53,286 nucleotides of DNA from NCBI GenBank assembly GCA_021799355.1, contig JAJZAQ010000017.1:1-53286 (forward strand). Direction: 5' to 3'. The translations under genes were made by a program, and so were the position numbers. This DNA is from Pseudomonadota bacterium (GTDB lineage: Bacteria > Pseudomonadota > Gammaproteobacteria > Burkholderiales > Burkholderiaceae_C). Positions 34,489-47,225 of this stretch are shown here, piece by piece (the first letter of the stretch is position 1; each line of letters begins with the position of its first letter). The notes below the pieces were generated by a model. The model did no database searches, was not told the origin of the DNA, and worked only from the letters and a program-made list of their open reading frames with translations.

Positions 34489-34517
34489 ATGAACATTTTG
34501 TGACAATTTAATTACGT
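34489..34517 (-). promoter_or_regulatory. Pho box array upstream of pstS2
   Basis: On the minus strand the segment contains GTAATT, TTGTCAC and TGTTCAT half-sites in an 11-base register. The central TTGTCAC is near consensus and the outer two are weaker. It lies about 56-84 bases before the pstS2 ATG, suitable for PhoB activation. It shares the spacing seen at pstS1 and ppk. Confidence 0.7.
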
Positions 34518-34570
34518 CTGGTTACATTTCTGCCGCATCAGCCGTCGGGGCAGGCTGATGCGCGGGCGCT

Positions 34571-35893
34571 TCAAACCCCGGGCAACGCAGCCTGCAACTG
34601 TCTGGCATGCTGCTCGGCCTGCTGCGGGTCGGGATGCTCGACCATGATGCGCAACACCGGTTCGGTACCGCTGGGGCGAATCAACACCCTCCCCGCCCCG
34701 TCGAGGTGACGTTCAACGGCAGCCCGTGCCCGGCCGAATTCTTCGTGCGTTTTCCAGTCCATCCCCTGCGGCAAGCGCACGTTGATCAGACTTTGCGGAT
34801 ACAGCGTGAGACCGGAGAGCAAGTCGGCCAGCCCTCGTCCGCTGCGCACGACGAGTTCGAGGATTTGCAGCGCCGAAACGATGCCGTCTCCGGTGGTCTG
34901 ACGGTCGAGCAGCAACAGGTGACCAGAGCCTTCACCGCCGAGCTGCCAGCCACGAGCCAGAAGTTCTTCGAGCACGTAGCGGTCCCCGACGGCGGCGCGG
35001 ACGAATTGCATGCCGTGGTCGCGCAAGGCCTTTTCCACCGCGAGGTTGGTCATCAGCGTGCCCACGACACCCGCCGGTTTGCGGTCCATTGCCAGCAGGT
35101 AGAGCAATTCGTCGCCGTTGAACAGCCGCCCGCTGGCATCGACCATTTGCAGTCTGTCGGCGTCGCCGTCGAGGGCAATGCCGTAATCTGCGCGGTGCGC
35201 ACGCACGGCATCGATCAGTGCCTGCGGCGCGGTCGCGCCGACGCCTTTGTTGATATTGAAACCGTCGGGTGACACGCCAATGGTGACGACATCGGCGCCG
35301 AGCTCGTGAAAGACCGCGGGGGCGATGTGGTAGGCCGCACCGTGGGCGCAATCGACCACCAGGCGCAGCCCCTTGAGCGTCATGTGGTTGGGAAACGTGC
35401 TCTTGCAGAACTCGATATAGCGCCCCGCCGCGTCGTCGAGCCGCCGCGCCTTGCCGAGTTGCTCAGAGGACACACAGCCCTGCGCCGTGTCCAGGCCGGC
35501 CTCGACGTCGATCTCCCACGCATCGGGCAGCTTGCTGCCGCTGGCAGAAAAAAACTTGATACCGTTGTCGGCGTAGGGGTTGTGCGACGCGCTGATGACG
35601 CACCCGAGGTCCAGTCGCAGCGCGCGCGTGAGGTAAGCGACGCCGGGGGTGGGCAACGGCCCGACGAGCACCACGTCGCAGCCCGCAGCGATGAAACCGC
35701 ACTCCAGCGCCGCCTCGAGCAGATAGCCGCTGATGCGCGTGTCTTTACCGATCAGCACCGTCGGGCGCTGCACACCCTGCGCACGCAACACCTTGCCGGC
35801 GGCGTGGCCAAGGCGCAGGCCGAACTCGGGCACGATCGGGCTCTTGCCCACCTGCCCGCGGACCCCATCGGTGCCGAAATACCGTCTGCTCAT
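34571..35893 (-). CDS. glmM: Phosphoglucosamine mutase
   Basis: This 440-aa enzyme converts glucosamine-6-phosphate to glucosamine-1-phosphate for UDP-GlcNAc, peptidoglycan and lipid A synthesis. It begins [13 protein letters not shown]. The phosphoserine loop is [16 protein letters not shown] (active serine S103), the metal loop is [13 protein letters not shown], the sugar loop is GGEGSGHL, and the phosphate loop [12 protein letters not shown] lies near the C-terminus. The start is the ATG at 35891-35893. It follows folP by 29 bases and is the last gene before the pst block. Confidence 0.95.
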   Translation of the reverse strand: MSRRYFGTDGVRGQVGKSPIVPEFGLRLGHAAGKVLRAQGVQRPTVLIGKDTRISGYLLEAALECGFIAAGCDVVLVGPLPTPGVAYLTRALRLDLGCVISASHNPYADNGIKFFSASGSKLPDAWEIDVEAGLDTAQGCVSSEQLGKARRLDDAAGRYIEFCKSTFPNHMTLKGLRLVVDCAHGAAYHIAPAVFHELGADVVTIGVSPDGFNINKGVGATAPQALIDAVRAHRADYGIALDGDADRLQMVDASGRLFNGDELLYLLAMDRKPAGVVGTLMTNLAVEKALRDHGMQFVRAAVGDRYVLEELLARGWQLGGEGSGHLLLLDRQTTGDGIVSALQILELVVRSGRGLADLLSGLTLYPQSLINVRLPQGMDWKTHEEFGRARAAVERHLDGAGRVLIRPSGTEPVLRIMVEHPDPQQAEQHARQLQAALPGV

Positions 35894-35922
35894 TGCATTT
35901 CCCCCATTTTGCGCGGCGCGTA

Positions 35923-36750
35923 TCAGCCGCGCATCGCGCGCCATACTTTAATCGCATCGACCGTGGCCGCAACGTCGTGCACGCGCACGATGTGCGCCCC
36001 TGCGGCGACGCACGCCAGCGCTGCGGCCAGACTACCCGCCAGCCGCTGCGACACGTCCCGGCCGGTGAGCGCACCGATCATCGACTTGCGTGACACGCCC
36101 ACCAGCAGCGGATACTCCTCGGCGGCCAGTGCCCCAAGACCGTGTGCGAGTTGCAGATTGTGTTCGAGCGATTTGCCAAAGCCAAACCCCGGATCGAGGG
36201 CGATGCGGCTCGCAGCGATTCCGTTCGAGCGCAGCGCAGCCGCGCGGTCGCGCAAAAACGTGCGCACCTCCGCACCGACGTCGTCGTAATGCGGCGCCAG
36301 CTGCATCGTGCCCGGCTCTGCCTGCATGTGCATCAGGCAGACGCCGACGGCGGAACGCGCGACGACGTCGACGGCGCCGGGCTGGCGCAGGGCAAAAATG
36401 TCGTTGATGACATCCACTCCCAGGTCGATCGCGCGTTGCATGGTTTTCGGGTGATAGGTATCGACAGAAACCGGCACATTCCAGCGCACGACCTCGCGCA
36501 GCACCGGGCCGATGCGCGCCCATTCCTGCTGCGGCGTCAGCCGTGGCGAGCCCGGGCGGGTCGATTCTCCGCCGACATCCAGGACATCGGCCCCCTGTTC
36601 GATGAGTGTCTGCGCGTGCGCGATGGCCTGTGCTGTTTCAGCGTGCAGCCCGCCATCGGAAAACGAATCCGGTGTCACATTGACGATGCCCATGACCAGC
36701 GGGCGGTCCATGGCGAGTTCGTAACGTGCAGTTTTCCACACCAGAGGCAT
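35923..36750 (-). CDS. folP: Dihydropteroate synthase
   Basis: This 275-aa enzyme of folate synthesis joins 4-aminobenzoate to the pterin diphosphate. Signature blocks are [58 protein letters not shown] and HIVRVHDVA. The start at 36748-36750 ([12 protein letters not shown]) is the last sensible ATG before the conserved core. The frame open upstream crosses the ftsH terminator. The ftsH-folP-glmM order is common in proteobacteria. Confidence 0.95.
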   Translation of the reverse strand: MPLVWKTARYELAMDRPLVMGIVNVTPDSFSDGGLHAETAQAIAHAQTLIEQGADVLDVGGESTRPGSPRLTPQQEWARIGPVLREVVRWNVPVSVDTYHPKTMQRAIDLGVDVINDIFALRQPGAVDVVARSAVGVCLMHMQAEPGTMQLAPHYDDVGAEVRTFLRDRAAALRSNGIAASRIALDPGFGFGKSLEHNLQLAHGLGALAAEEYPLLVGVSRKSMIGALTGRDVSQRLAGSLAAALACVAAGAHIVRVHDVAATVDAIKVWRAMRG

Positions 36751-36762
36751 CGACACACTCCC

Positions 36763-36792
36763 AAAAAAATCGGCCCGGTCTGGGACCGGGCC
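36763..36792 (-). terminator. Rho-independent terminator after ftsH
   Basis: A perfect 9-bp stem, GGCCCGGTC (36772-36780) with GACCGGGCC (36784-36792) and a 3-base loop. Seven A residues on the plus strand (36763-36769) give a U-run in the minus-strand transcript. It lies between the ftsH stop and folP, so folP-glmM need read-through or their own promoter. Confidence 0.92.
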
Positions 36793-36812
36793 GGCGTGAT
36801 GATTGCGGACGA

Positions 36813-38720
36813 TCAGGCTGCCGTGGCTGATGGTGTATCGGCAGCTGTGCCGGTGGCCGGAGCAGACGGTGCTTTGGGCGCCGAGCTCGGGCCGCTGCTG
36901 GGCGGCAGCTTGGGCGGCCGGGGTTCGCGCCCGGCCATGATGTCGGCCAGCTGGTCGGCATCGATCGTTTCCCATTCGAGCAGTGCCGCGGCCATGGCGT
37001 GCATTTTGTCTTTGTTTTCCTCGATCAGCCGGCGCGCCAGCGCGTACTGCTCATCAATGATGCGGCGGATTTCCGCATCGACCTTCTGCATGGTCTGTTC
37101 AGACACGTGCGTGGTCTTGGTGATCGAACGACCAAGGAAGACCTCACCCTCGTTCTCGGCGTAAACCATGGGGCCGAGCGATTCGGTCATGCCATAGCGC
37201 GTGACCATGTCGCGCGCCAACTGCGTGGCGCGCTCGAAATCGTTGCTCGCCCCGGTGGTCATCTGGTTCATGAACACCTCTTCGGCAATCCGCCCGCCGA
37301 ACAGCACCGAAATCATGTTGAGCATGCGCTCCTTGTCCATGCTGTAGCGGTCGTTTTCCGGCAGCTGCATGGTCACACCCAGCGCCCGACCGCGCGGGAT
37401 GATCGTCACCTTGTGCACCGGATCGGTTTTGGGCAACAGCATCGCCACCAGGGCATGGCCGGATTCGTGATACGCCGTATTACGCCGCTCCTCTTCGGGC
37501 ATCACCATGTTCTTGCGCTCGGCGCCCATCATGATTTTGTCTTTGGCGCGTTCGAAATCCTCCATTTCCACCACGCGGGCGTTACGCCGCGCGGCAAACA
37601 GCGCTGCCTCGTTGACCAGATTGGCCAGATCGGCGCCGGAGAACCCCGGGGTGCCCCGGGCGAGGATGTCGGGGCGGATGTCGCTGCCCACGGGGATCTT
37701 GCGCATGTGCACCTGCAGAATCTGCTCGCGGCCCCGAATGTCCGGCAAGGTCACGTAAACCTGGCGGTCGAAACGGCCCGGACGCAGCAGGGCCGGGTCG
37801 AGAATGTCCGGGCGGTTGGTCGCGGCGATCACGATCACCCCAAGATTGGTGTCGAAGCCGTCCATTTCCACCAGCATCTGGTTCAGCGTCTGCTCGCGTT
37901 CATCGTTGCCGCCGCCCAGACCTGCGCCGCGATGCCGGCCCACGGCGTCGATTTCGTCGATAAAAATGATGCAGGGCGCGTGCTTTTTCGCGTTTTCGAA
38001 CATGTCACGCACGCGCGACGCACCGACGCCGACAAACATTTCGACGAAGTCCGAACCGGAAATGGTGAAAAACGGCACTTTGGCTTCACCGGCGATGCTC
38101 TTGGCGAGCAGGGTTTTGCCGGTACCGGGCGGACCGACGAGCAGCACACCGCGGGGAATGCGCCCGCCAAGTTTCTGGAATTTTTGCGGATCACGCAGAA
38201 AATCGACCAGTTCCTTGACGTCTTCCTTGGCCTCGTCGCAGCCGGCGACGTCGGCAAACGTCACGGTATTGCTCGATTCGTCGAGCAGGCGGGCCTTGGA
38301 TTTACCGAAACTGAACGCCCCTCCGCGGCCGCCACCCTGCATCTGGCGCATGAAATACACCCACACGCCGATGAGCAACAGCATCGGGAACCAGGAAATG
38401 AAAATCTGCGTGAGGAAGGACTGTTCCTGCCGCGGCGCGCCAATGACTTCGACCCCGTCTTTCACCAGGTCGCCGACCATCCACAGATCGCCCGGCGAAG
38501 TCAGGCTGAAGCGCCGTCCCTCCGACGTGGTCACGTCGAGCACGCCGCTCTGGTGCACGATGACTTTCTTGATCCGCCCTGCCTTGGCGTCCTGCATGAA
38601 CTGGGTGTAGCTCACCGCGTCGGAAGCCTGCTGCGGACGGTCGAACTGTTTGAACACCGTGAACAGCACCAAGCCGATCACGAGCCAAATCGCAATTTTG
38701 GAAAACCACTGATTATTCAA
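36813..38720 (-). CDS. ftsH: ATP-dependent membrane zinc protease FtsH
   Basis: This 635-aa protein has two membrane spans flanking a periplasmic domain (spans near residues 5-20 and 105-125). The AAA+ domain has Walker A GPPGTGKT, Walker [12 protein letters not shown] and the second region of homology ([20 protein letters not shown]). The zinc protease motif is HESGH. It degrades misassembled membrane proteins and regulators such as LpxC in related bacteria. The C-terminal tail is rich in Pro/Ala/Ser. The next gene upstream, rlmE, ends 168 bases away. Confidence 0.96.
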   Translation of the reverse strand: MNNQWFSKIAIWLVIGLVLFTVFKQFDRPQQASDAVSYTQFMQDAKAGRIKKVIVHQSGVLDVTTSEGRRFSLTSPGDLWMVGDLVKDGVEVIGAPRQEQSFLTQIFISWFPMLLLIGVWVYFMRQMQGGGRGGAFSFGKSKARLLDESSNTVTFADVAGCDEAKEDVKELVDFLRDPQKFQKLGGRIPRGVLLVGPPGTGKTLLAKSIAGEAKVPFFTISGSDFVEMFVGVGASRVRDMFENAKKHAPCIIFIDEIDAVGRHRGAGLGGGNDEREQTLNQMLVEMDGFDTNLGVIVIAATNRPDILDPALLRPGRFDRQVYVTLPDIRGREQILQVHMRKIPVGSDIRPDILARGTPGFSGADLANLVNEAALFAARRNARVVEMEDFERAKDKIMMGAERKNMVMPEEERRNTAYHESGHALVAMLLPKTDPVHKVTIIPRGRALGVTMQLPENDRYSMDKERMLNMISVLFGGRIAEEVFMNQMTTGASNDFERATQLARDMVTRYGMTESLGPMVYAENEGEVFLGRSITKTTHVSEQTMQKVDAEIRRIIDEQYALARRLIEENKDKMHAMAAALLEWETIDADQLADIMAGREPRPPKLPPSSGPSSAPKAPSAPATGTAADTPSATAA

Positions 38721-38888
38721 ACCGACCTCCAGAAACAGGGCAAGCGGACTTGCATCGCATGTGGGGGCATTTTAGGCATTTCAAGCCCGCCGTCACGGCA
38801 ATTGGCCAATTCCGATGCGTCTCAATGGGCTATTGAATTCATCAATCTGATCGAATTTGACAAATCACAAGCTGCCACGCCGTACCCT

Positions 38889-39542
38889 TCAGCCTGGAAG
38901 GCCGTGTTTGAGGTTCCGCGCCAGAAGGAAGGTTTCGGCCGATTTGTCACGCGATGCCTGGGGCTTGATCGCCTTGACCTGTTCGAACGTCAGTTTGAAC
39001 CGGCGGACGATCTGGCTGTAATAGCTGCCATGGAACGTTTTGATCACCATCGTCCCCTGTGGCTGCAGCCAGCGCTGCGCAAATTCGAGCGCGAGTTCGC
39101 TCAAGTGCTCGATGCGCGCGGCATCGGCCGAGGCGATGCCGGTCAGATTCGGCGCCATGTCCGACAGCACCACGTCGACTTTTCGTCCGCCCAGCTGCTG
39201 CTCGAGTGCCTGCACCACCGCGTCTTCGCGGAAATCGCCCTGCAAAAAATGCACGTCCGGCACGGGTTCCATCGGCAGCATGTCCAGCGCGACGATCATC
39301 CCCTGCACGGCGCCGTGGCGCATCAGGCGCTGGCGGGCGTACTGTGACCACGAACCCGGGGCGCTGCCCAGATCGACGACGATCTGCCCCGGGCGCAATA
39401 CGCCTTCGGCTTCATCGATTTCCTTGAGCTTGTACGCCGCGCGGGCGCGATAACCCTCGCGCTGCGCCAGCCTGACGTAGGGATCGTTGACGTGATCGTG
39501 CAGCCAGGCTTTGCTGAATTTGTTTTTTTTCGCACTCGACAT
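38889..39542 (-). CDS. rlmE: 23S rRNA 2'-O-ribose methyltransferase RlmE (FtsJ)
   Basis: This 217-aa SAM-dependent enzyme methylates U2552 of 23S rRNA in the family. The SAM motif is [15 protein letters not shown]. The catalytic K-D-K-E set sits in [30 protein letters not shown] and [12 protein letters not shown]. The start is the ATG at 39540-39542, beginning [17 protein letters not shown]. It is divergent from yhbY with 80 bases between the starts. The rlmE-ftsH pairing is conserved in many proteobacteria. Confidence 0.95.
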   Translation of the reverse strand: MSSAKKNKFSKAWLHDHVNDPYVRLAQREGYRARAAYKLKEIDEAEGVLRPGQIVVDLGSAPGSWSQYARQRLMRHGAVQGMIVALDMLPMEPVPDVHFLQGDFREDAVVQALEQQLGGRKVDVVLSDMAPNLTGIASADAARIEHLSELALEFAQRWLQPQGTMVIKTFHGSYYSQIVRRFKLTFEQVKAIKPQASRDKSAETFLLARNLKHGLPG

Positions 39543-39622
39543 GGGTTCTTCAGGGACAATAGCGACAATCCAGCACTTTTTGACCACGCGCCAGACCTGT
39601 CTGCTGGTGCGCCAAAGTTTTC

Positions 39623-40102
39623 ATGACTCCATTGGAACTCACCCCACAATTGCGCAGCGCGTTACGCTCGCGTGCCCACGCCCTCAAGCCCGTCGTGCTC
39701 ATTGGCGAGCAGGGGCTGAACGCGGCGAACATGGCGGAAATCGACAGCGCGCTCAAGGCACACGAGCTGATCAAGGTGCGCGTGTTCGGCGACGATGCCG
39801 CACAACGCAGCACCATCCTACAGACCATTTGCCAGACGCTGGCCGCCGCCCCGGTGCAGACCATCGGCAAGCTGCTGGTGATCTACCGGCCCCGGCCGAA
39901 ACCGGCGGCGCAGGAGCAGGCCGCGCCGCGCCGCGGCAAATCCCCCCGGGTGGTCAAGGTCGTCGTGCCGTCGTCCAGCCCGACGCACCGCGCCAAGGTC
40001 AAGCGCGTCACCCTGCTGGGCAACCAGCGGCTGACGGCCAGCGGCAAGGTCAAGCGCGCCAAACCGCGCCTGAGCAGCATCAAAAAACTGCCCCGCCCCT
40101 GA
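39623..40102 (+). CDS. yhbY: YhbY-type CRM-domain RNA-binding protein with long basic tail
   Basis: This 159-aa protein has a CRM domain at about residues 1-95 (LTPQLRSALRSRAHALKPVV, GEQGLN, LIKVRVFGDDAAQR, TIGKLLVIYRP), which binds pre-50S rRNA in the family. It is longer than E. coli YhbY (about 97 aa). The last about 60 residues form a Lys/Arg-rich, low-complexity tail that should add non-specific RNA contact. It is divergent from rlmE, and both act in 50S maturation. Confidence 0.9.
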   Translation: MTPLELTPQLRSALRSRAHALKPVVLIGEQGLNAANMAEIDSALKAHELIKVRVFGDDAAQRSTILQTICQTLAAAPVQTIGKLLVIYRPRPKPAAQEQAAPRRGKSPRVVKVVVPSSSPTHRAKVKRVTLLGNQRLTASGKVKRAKPRLSSIKKLPRP

Positions 40103-40132
40103 GCGCAGCGGCTGCGTCACCTCCGCGACGCA

Positions 40133-40555
40133 TCAGTCCGCCCGCCCGGGCAAGCGCCAGACGTAGGCGGCGACGCACAACGCCTGCAGCGCGTACACCA
40201 GGCTGGCCAGGCCGTGCCACAGGCCTGCCTGGGGCGAATGGGTGACGGCAGCCTGCAGCAAGTGCGGCACGACGCCGAATTCGCCGAGCACGGCGAAAAA
40301 CACCCCGGCCAGCGGCAGGAGTTGATCGGCGTCCATGCGGGCCGTCGGGCCACGCCAGCGTTCGAGAACGGTGATGGCCACGCCAAGCACGATCGAGGCG
40401 ATCGCCATGAGGTAAAAGCCTTTGCTCGCCACCGCCGCGGCGAGCATTTTTTCCGGGACGGTGGCAAACGCAACCGGCGCGCCGATCAGCCCGACGCCGG
40501 CCAGCCCACCCAGCCACAGTGCGGCGAGCAGCCAGCGCAATCGACGGTTCATCAT
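40133..40555 (-). CDS. DUF4149 family membrane protein
   Basis: This 140-aa protein has four predicted membrane helices. It matches DUF4149-type proteins that sit beside greA and yhbY in betaproteobacteria. Helix 1 begins [20 protein letters not shown], and the phenylalanine/glycine-rich middle helix is [18 protein letters not shown]. Its start overlaps the greA stop by 4 bases (ATGA at 40552-40555). Function unknown. Confidence 0.85.
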   Translation of the reverse strand: MMNRRLRWLLAALWLGGLAGVGLIGAPVAFATVPEKMLAAAVASKGFYLMAIASIVLGVAITVLERWRGPTARMDADQLLPLAGVFFAVLGEFGVVPHLLQAAVTHSPQAGLWHGLASLVYALQALCVAAYVWRLPGRAD

Positions 40556-41025
40556 CGGTAGTGCACCGCGAGAATTTCGTAATGTCGCGTGCCACCGGGA
40601 GCGGCGACCTGCGCGACATCGCCGGCCTCTTTGCCGATGAGCGCACGGGCAATGGGCGAATTGATCGAAATCCGGCCCTGTTTGAGATCGGCTTCGTCGT
40701 CGCCGACGATCTGGTAGGTGATCTGCTCGCCGCTGGATTCGTCGCTCAGTTCCACCGTGGCGCCGAACACCACCCGGCCGTCGGCCTGCAGCGTGCTCGG
40801 ATCGATGATTTGCGCCGTACCCAGCTTGCCTTCGATGTCGGCGATACGGCCCTCGATGAATCCCTGGCGGTCACGTGCCGCCTCGTATTCCGCGTTTTCC
40901 GACAGATCGCCCTGCGCCCGCGCCTCGGCGATGGCCTGGATCACTGCCGGACGTTCGATGGTTTTGAGCCGATGCAGCTCTTGCTTGAGTTGTTCCGCGC
41001 CTCTGCGCGTCATGGGGGTCGCCAT
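40552..41025 (-). CDS. greA: Transcription elongation factor GreA
   Basis: This 157-aa factor has an N-terminal coiled coil (about residues 5-75) that reaches into the RNA polymerase secondary channel. The acidic tip is [16 protein letters not shown], which triggers cleavage of backtracked RNA. A C-terminal FKBP-like domain contains [10 protein letters not shown] and [16 protein letters not shown]. Of the two ATGs, MATPMTRRG at 41023-41025 is chosen. A terminator for the carAB transcript lies immediately upstream, so greA probably has its own promoter or receives read-through. Confidence 0.95.
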   Translation of the reverse strand: MATPMTRRGAEQLKQELHRLKTIERPAVIQAIAEARAQGDLSENAEYEAARDRQGFIEGRIADIEGKLGTAQIIDPSTLQADGRVVFGATVELSDESSGEQITYQIVGDDEADLKQGRISINSPIARALIGKEAGDVAQVAAPGGTRHYEILAVHYR

Positions 41026-41047
41026 AGGGGGCCTCCGTTGAAGCAGG

Positions 41048-41086
41048 AAAAAAACGAGCACCGCAGCCCAGTGCGCTGCGGTGCTC
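41048..41086 (-). terminator. Rho-independent terminator after carB
   Basis: A perfect 12-bp stem, GAGCACCGCAGC (41056-41067) with its complement at 41075-41086, followed on the minus strand by seven U residues (A-run at 41048-41054). It separates the car operon from greA-DUF4149. Confidence 0.93.
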
Positions 41087-41100
41087 CGATAAAGCCGATT

Positions 41101-44325
<3,225 letters not shown>

Positions 44326-44361
44326 GGGCGAGTCTCAAAAAATGATGGGTTCTATATAGTG

Positions 44362-45045
44362 TCAATGGGTCCTGGCCGTCGCCGCCAGCGCGAGTTTGAC
44401 GCCGAAGCCAAAAAATCCCGTGCCGGTCAGCCCCATGGTCAATGCGGACAAGCGCCGTCTGCGGCGAAACGCATCGGCCACGCGTGAACCGCCAAAAATC
44501 AGTACCGACAGGTACAGCGCGCTGAAAAACTGCACGATGATGCCCAGCAGCAGAAACGACAGCGCCGGGTGCGGATAGTGCGGATCGACGAACTGGATGA
44601 AAAACGACACGAAAAACAGAATCGCCTTGGGGTTGAGCAGGCTGATGAACAGCGCTTTGCGAAACGGGTTGTCCAGCCGTTTGGTGTGCTGTGCCGCTGC
44701 CGCGTGCGCAACCGGCCCATGCGCGTGCAACCCGGTGTCGCGGGTGTGCCAGCGCTTCCACGCCGCGCGCAGCATCTGCACGCCGAGCCAGCCGAGATAG
44801 AGCGCCCCGGCGGCCTGCACGAGGTGGTACAGCGTCAAATTGGTTTCGAGCAGCGAGGCGGCACCGGCAGCCGCCAGCACCATGAGCACGGTATCGCCCA
44901 AAAACACGCCAAAGGCGCCGCGGTAGCCGGCGCGCACGCCGCGCTGCGCGGCAACACTGAGCACGTACAGCGAGTTCGGCCCCGGTAGCAGGACGATGAA
45001 AATCACCCCGATGACATACGTCCACAGATTGATCACGCCGAACAT
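44362..45045 (-). CDS. LysE/RhtB family amino acid exporter
   Basis: This 227-aa protein has about six membrane helices and family motifs: LLPGPNSLYVLSVAAQRGVRAGYRGAFG-type start (broken here), GAFGVFLGDTVLM, AGALYLGWLGVQML and KALFISLLNPKAILFFVSF. It exports neutral or basic amino acids or derivatives. The middle loop is histidine- and alanine-rich (GLHAHGPVAHAAAAQHTKR). It lies between carA and carB, with short gaps on both sides (16 and 36 bases), so it is part of the car operon. Confidence 0.9.
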   Translation of the reverse strand: MFGVINLWTYVIGVIFIVLLPGPNSLYVLSVAAQRGVRAGYRGAFGVFLGDTVLMVLAAAGAASLLETNLTLYHLVQAAGALYLGWLGVQMLRAAWKRWHTRDTGLHAHGPVAHAAAAQHTKRLDNPFRKALFISLLNPKAILFFVSFFIQFVDPHYPHPALSFLLLGIIVQFFSALYLSVLIFGGSRVADAFRRRRRLSALTMGLTGTGFFGFGVKLALAATARTH

Positions 45046-45061
45046 CTGATCCCCATCCGTC

Positions 45062-46213
45062 TCAGGCGCGGTCGATCATGCCGACGAAGCGGTCGAACAG
45101 GTAGCCGATGTCGTGCGGCCCCGGGCTGGCCTCGGGGTGGCCCTGAAAGCAGAACGCCGGTTTGTCCTTCCACGCAAAGCCCTGCAGCGTGCCGTCGAAC
45201 AGCGACACGTGGGTGATGCGCACGCTGTCGGGCAGGCTGGCGGCATCGACGGCGAAACCGTGGTTCTGGCTGGTGATCGAGACGCGGCCACTATCCAGAT
45301 CTTTCACCGGATGGTTGGCGCCGTGGTGACCGAATTTCATTTTGAAGCTCTTGCCTCCGGCGGCCAGTCCCATGATCTGGTGCCCAAGGCAGATGCCGAA
45401 GGTGGGCACGCCCGCGGCGATGATGTGCTGGGTGGCGGCAATGGCGTAATCACACGGTTCCGGGTCGCCCGGGCCGTTGGACAGAAACACACCGTCGGGC
45501 CGCATCGCCAGCACTTCGCGCGCCGGGGTCTGCGCGGGCACCACGGTCACGCGGCAGCCACGGCTGGCCAACAGCCGCAGAATGTTGAACTTCACGCCGA
45601 AGTCGTAGGCCACGACATGCCGCTGCGGATTGGTCAGTTCGCCATAGCCGTCTTGCAGCGACCAGTCGGTCTGGCTCCAGGCATACGGCATGGGGGTGGA
45701 CACGACCTTGGCCAGATCGAGTCCGGCCAGCCCGGGAAAACCCCGCGCCGCATCGCGTGCGGTCTGGATGACCTCGTCGCTGACGTCCTGCCCCGGCGGC
45801 AGCGCGATGATGCAGCCGCTTTGCGCCCCGTGGGTGCGCAGCAGCCGGGTGAGCCTGCGGGTGTCGATGCCGGCAATGGCCACGGTGCCGCTGTCGCGCA
45901 GGTAGGCGTCGAGGCGTTGCGTGCTGCGGAAGTTCGAGGCCTGCAAAGGCAAATCCTTGACGATCAGCCCGGCGGCGTGCACCCTGTCGGCCTCGACATC
46001 CTGCGGGTTGACACCGACGTTGCCGATGTGCGGATAGGTCAGGGTGACGATCTGGCGACAATAGCTCGGGTCGGTGAGGATTTCCTGATACCCGGTCATC
46101 GCGGTGTTGAACACCACCTCGCCGACGGTCTGCCCGGTTGCACCAATCGACAGTCCACGAAAAATCGAGCCGTCGGCGAGAACCAGGACGGCTTGGGGCA
46201 GCTTGGGCAACAT
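45062..46213 (-). CDS. carA: Carbamoyl-phosphate synthase, small subunit (glutamine amidotransferase)
   Basis: This 383-aa subunit hydrolyses glutamine and passes ammonia to CarB. The N-terminal domain has [11 protein letters not shown] and [18 protein letters not shown]. The class I amidotransferase triad includes C275 ([10 protein letters not shown]) and the His/Glu in [11 protein letters not shown]. The start is the ATG at 46211-46213, with GGAG about 7 bases upstream. It heads the carA-lysE-carB operon and is divergent from tonB. Confidence 0.96.
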   Translation of the reverse strand: MLPKLPQAVLVLADGSIFRGLSIGATGQTVGEVVFNTAMTGYQEILTDPSYCRQIVTLTYPHIGNVGVNPQDVEADRVHAAGLIVKDLPLQASNFRSTQRLDAYLRDSGTVAIAGIDTRRLTRLLRTHGAQSGCIIALPPGQDVSDEVIQTARDAARGFPGLAGLDLAKVVSTPMPYAWSQTDWSLQDGYGELTNPQRHVVAYDFGVKFNILRLLASRGCRVTVVPAQTPAREVLAMRPDGVFLSNGPGDPEPCDYAIAATQHIIAAGVPTFGICLGHQIMGLAAGGKSFKMKFGHHGANHPVKDLDSGRVSITSQNHGFAVDAASLPDSVRITHVSLFDGTLQGFAWKDKPAFCFQGHPEASPGPHDIGYLFDRFVGMIDRA

Positions 46214-46392
46214 CAAATTTCTCCGGTGAGCGCCCGGATGGATGGACACGGATTGCCGCCCGAAAGCGGCTTAGAACGCAGACGCGACGGGCCGGCATCT
46301 GCCGCCATCTCCGCCCGCTGCGCTCCTTTGGATGCTCGCCGCGGCGCGGCAATGCAACAGGCGCACAAATGCGTCGGATTATATTCACGCCG

Positions 46393-46413
46393 CCGGCGGC
46401 AAAGCGCCGCCGG
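46393..46413. promoter_or_regulatory. Hairpin just before tonB start
   Basis: CCGGCGGC (46393-46400) pairs with GCCGCCGG (46406-46413) across AAAGC, ending 11 bases before the tonB ATG. If the tonB mRNA includes it, it would sit where a ribosome site is expected, and no good ribosome site is visible. A role in limiting translation is possible. Confidence 0.5.
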
Positions 46414-46424
46414 TTCGACAGCCG

Positions 46425-47225
46425 ATGAGTTCCCCGCCGCCGTTTCCCCGCCCGTTGACCTTCTTAGCGATTGCGTTCGCCGTGCTCGCTGCGCACGGCC
46501 TCGTGCTGGTGTGGCTGGCCCATTCCCCCACCACTGCCCAGATGCAGTCCCAAACGTCGGTGCAATGGGTGCAGCTCGACGCTGCGTCGCCGCCACCTGC
46601 CGTGCAGCCTCCCGCCGCTGCGCCCCCGCGGCCCACGGCTGCGCCCCGCGCCCGGCCTGCCCACCCGGCTCACCCATCCAGGCCGGAAACGCCGCCTGTG
46701 CCCGCGCGCGTGCATCCCCCGCCGCGCCTGGCCGCCGCGTCGCCGCCACCGACGCCGGCTCCGCGCAACGCAACCACCCCGCAATCGCCTGCGGCCAGCG
46801 GGCAGGCCGACGCTGCCGCCGCGCCGGCGCCCGCAGCATCGGCCACGCCACCCCCGCCTGCTCCCGCGACCACGACCGGCGGCCATGCGGCGCCTGTGGC
46901 CGTCGAGGCTTCCGCCGCACCCGCACACACGCCTGTGGCGGAGACCGCTGCGTCGTACACCGCCGACTATCTCGACAACCCGCCACCGCCCTACCCCCGG
47001 CTGTCGCGTCAGCTCGGCGAGGAAGGGACGGCGCTGCTCAAGGTCCAGGTCGGCCCCGACGGCCGGGCACTGCAGGTCAAGCTGCTGTCCTCCACCGGCT
47101 ACCCGCGGCTGGACGAGGCGGCGATCACCACGGTGGAGCGCTGGCGTTTCGTCGCTGCCACGCGAAACGGTCAGGCGATCACCTCCTGGGTGCTGGTGCC
47201 CATCAAATTCCGCATCATCAATTAA
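46425..47225 (+). CDS. tonB: TonB family energy transducer
   Basis: This 266-aa protein has one N-terminal membrane anchor (about residues 9-30), a long Pro/Ala-rich periplasmic spacer (about 48-165), and a C-terminal TonB domain. The TonB domain contains PPPPYPRLSRQLGEEGTALL, VSLLSSTGYPRLDEAAIT-like segments and ERWRFVAA. It couples the proton gradient to outer-membrane receptors through ExbBD. No exbB or exbD is nearby. The N-terminus lacks the classical SxxxH anchor motif in an obvious form, although a His (H24) is within the anchor. It is convergent with the acyl-CoA dehydrogenase gene, and the two stops share bases. Confidence 0.88.
   Translation: MSSPPPFPRPLTFLAIAFAVLAAHGLVLVWLAHSPTTAQMQSQTSVQWVQLDAASPPPAVQPPAAAPPRPTAAPRARPAHPAHPSRPETPPVPARVHPPPRLAAASPPPTPAPRNATTPQSPAASGQADAAAAPAPAASATPPPPAPATTTGGHAAPVAVEASAAPAHTPVAETAASYTADYLDNPPPPYPRLSRQLGEEGTALLKVQVGPDGRALQVKLLSSTGYPRLDEAAITTVERWRFVAATRNGQAITSWVLVPIKFRIIN

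Noticed and set aside
34534-34562. Hairpin between pstS2 and glmM as a terminator of glmM
   Set aside because: The stem (about 10 bp) is good, but no T-run follows on the minus strand. It may be a structure without termination.
36999-39347. 782-codon plus-strand frame opposite ftsH and rlmE
   Set aside because: Antisense shadow of conserved ftsH and rlmE; no domain visible.
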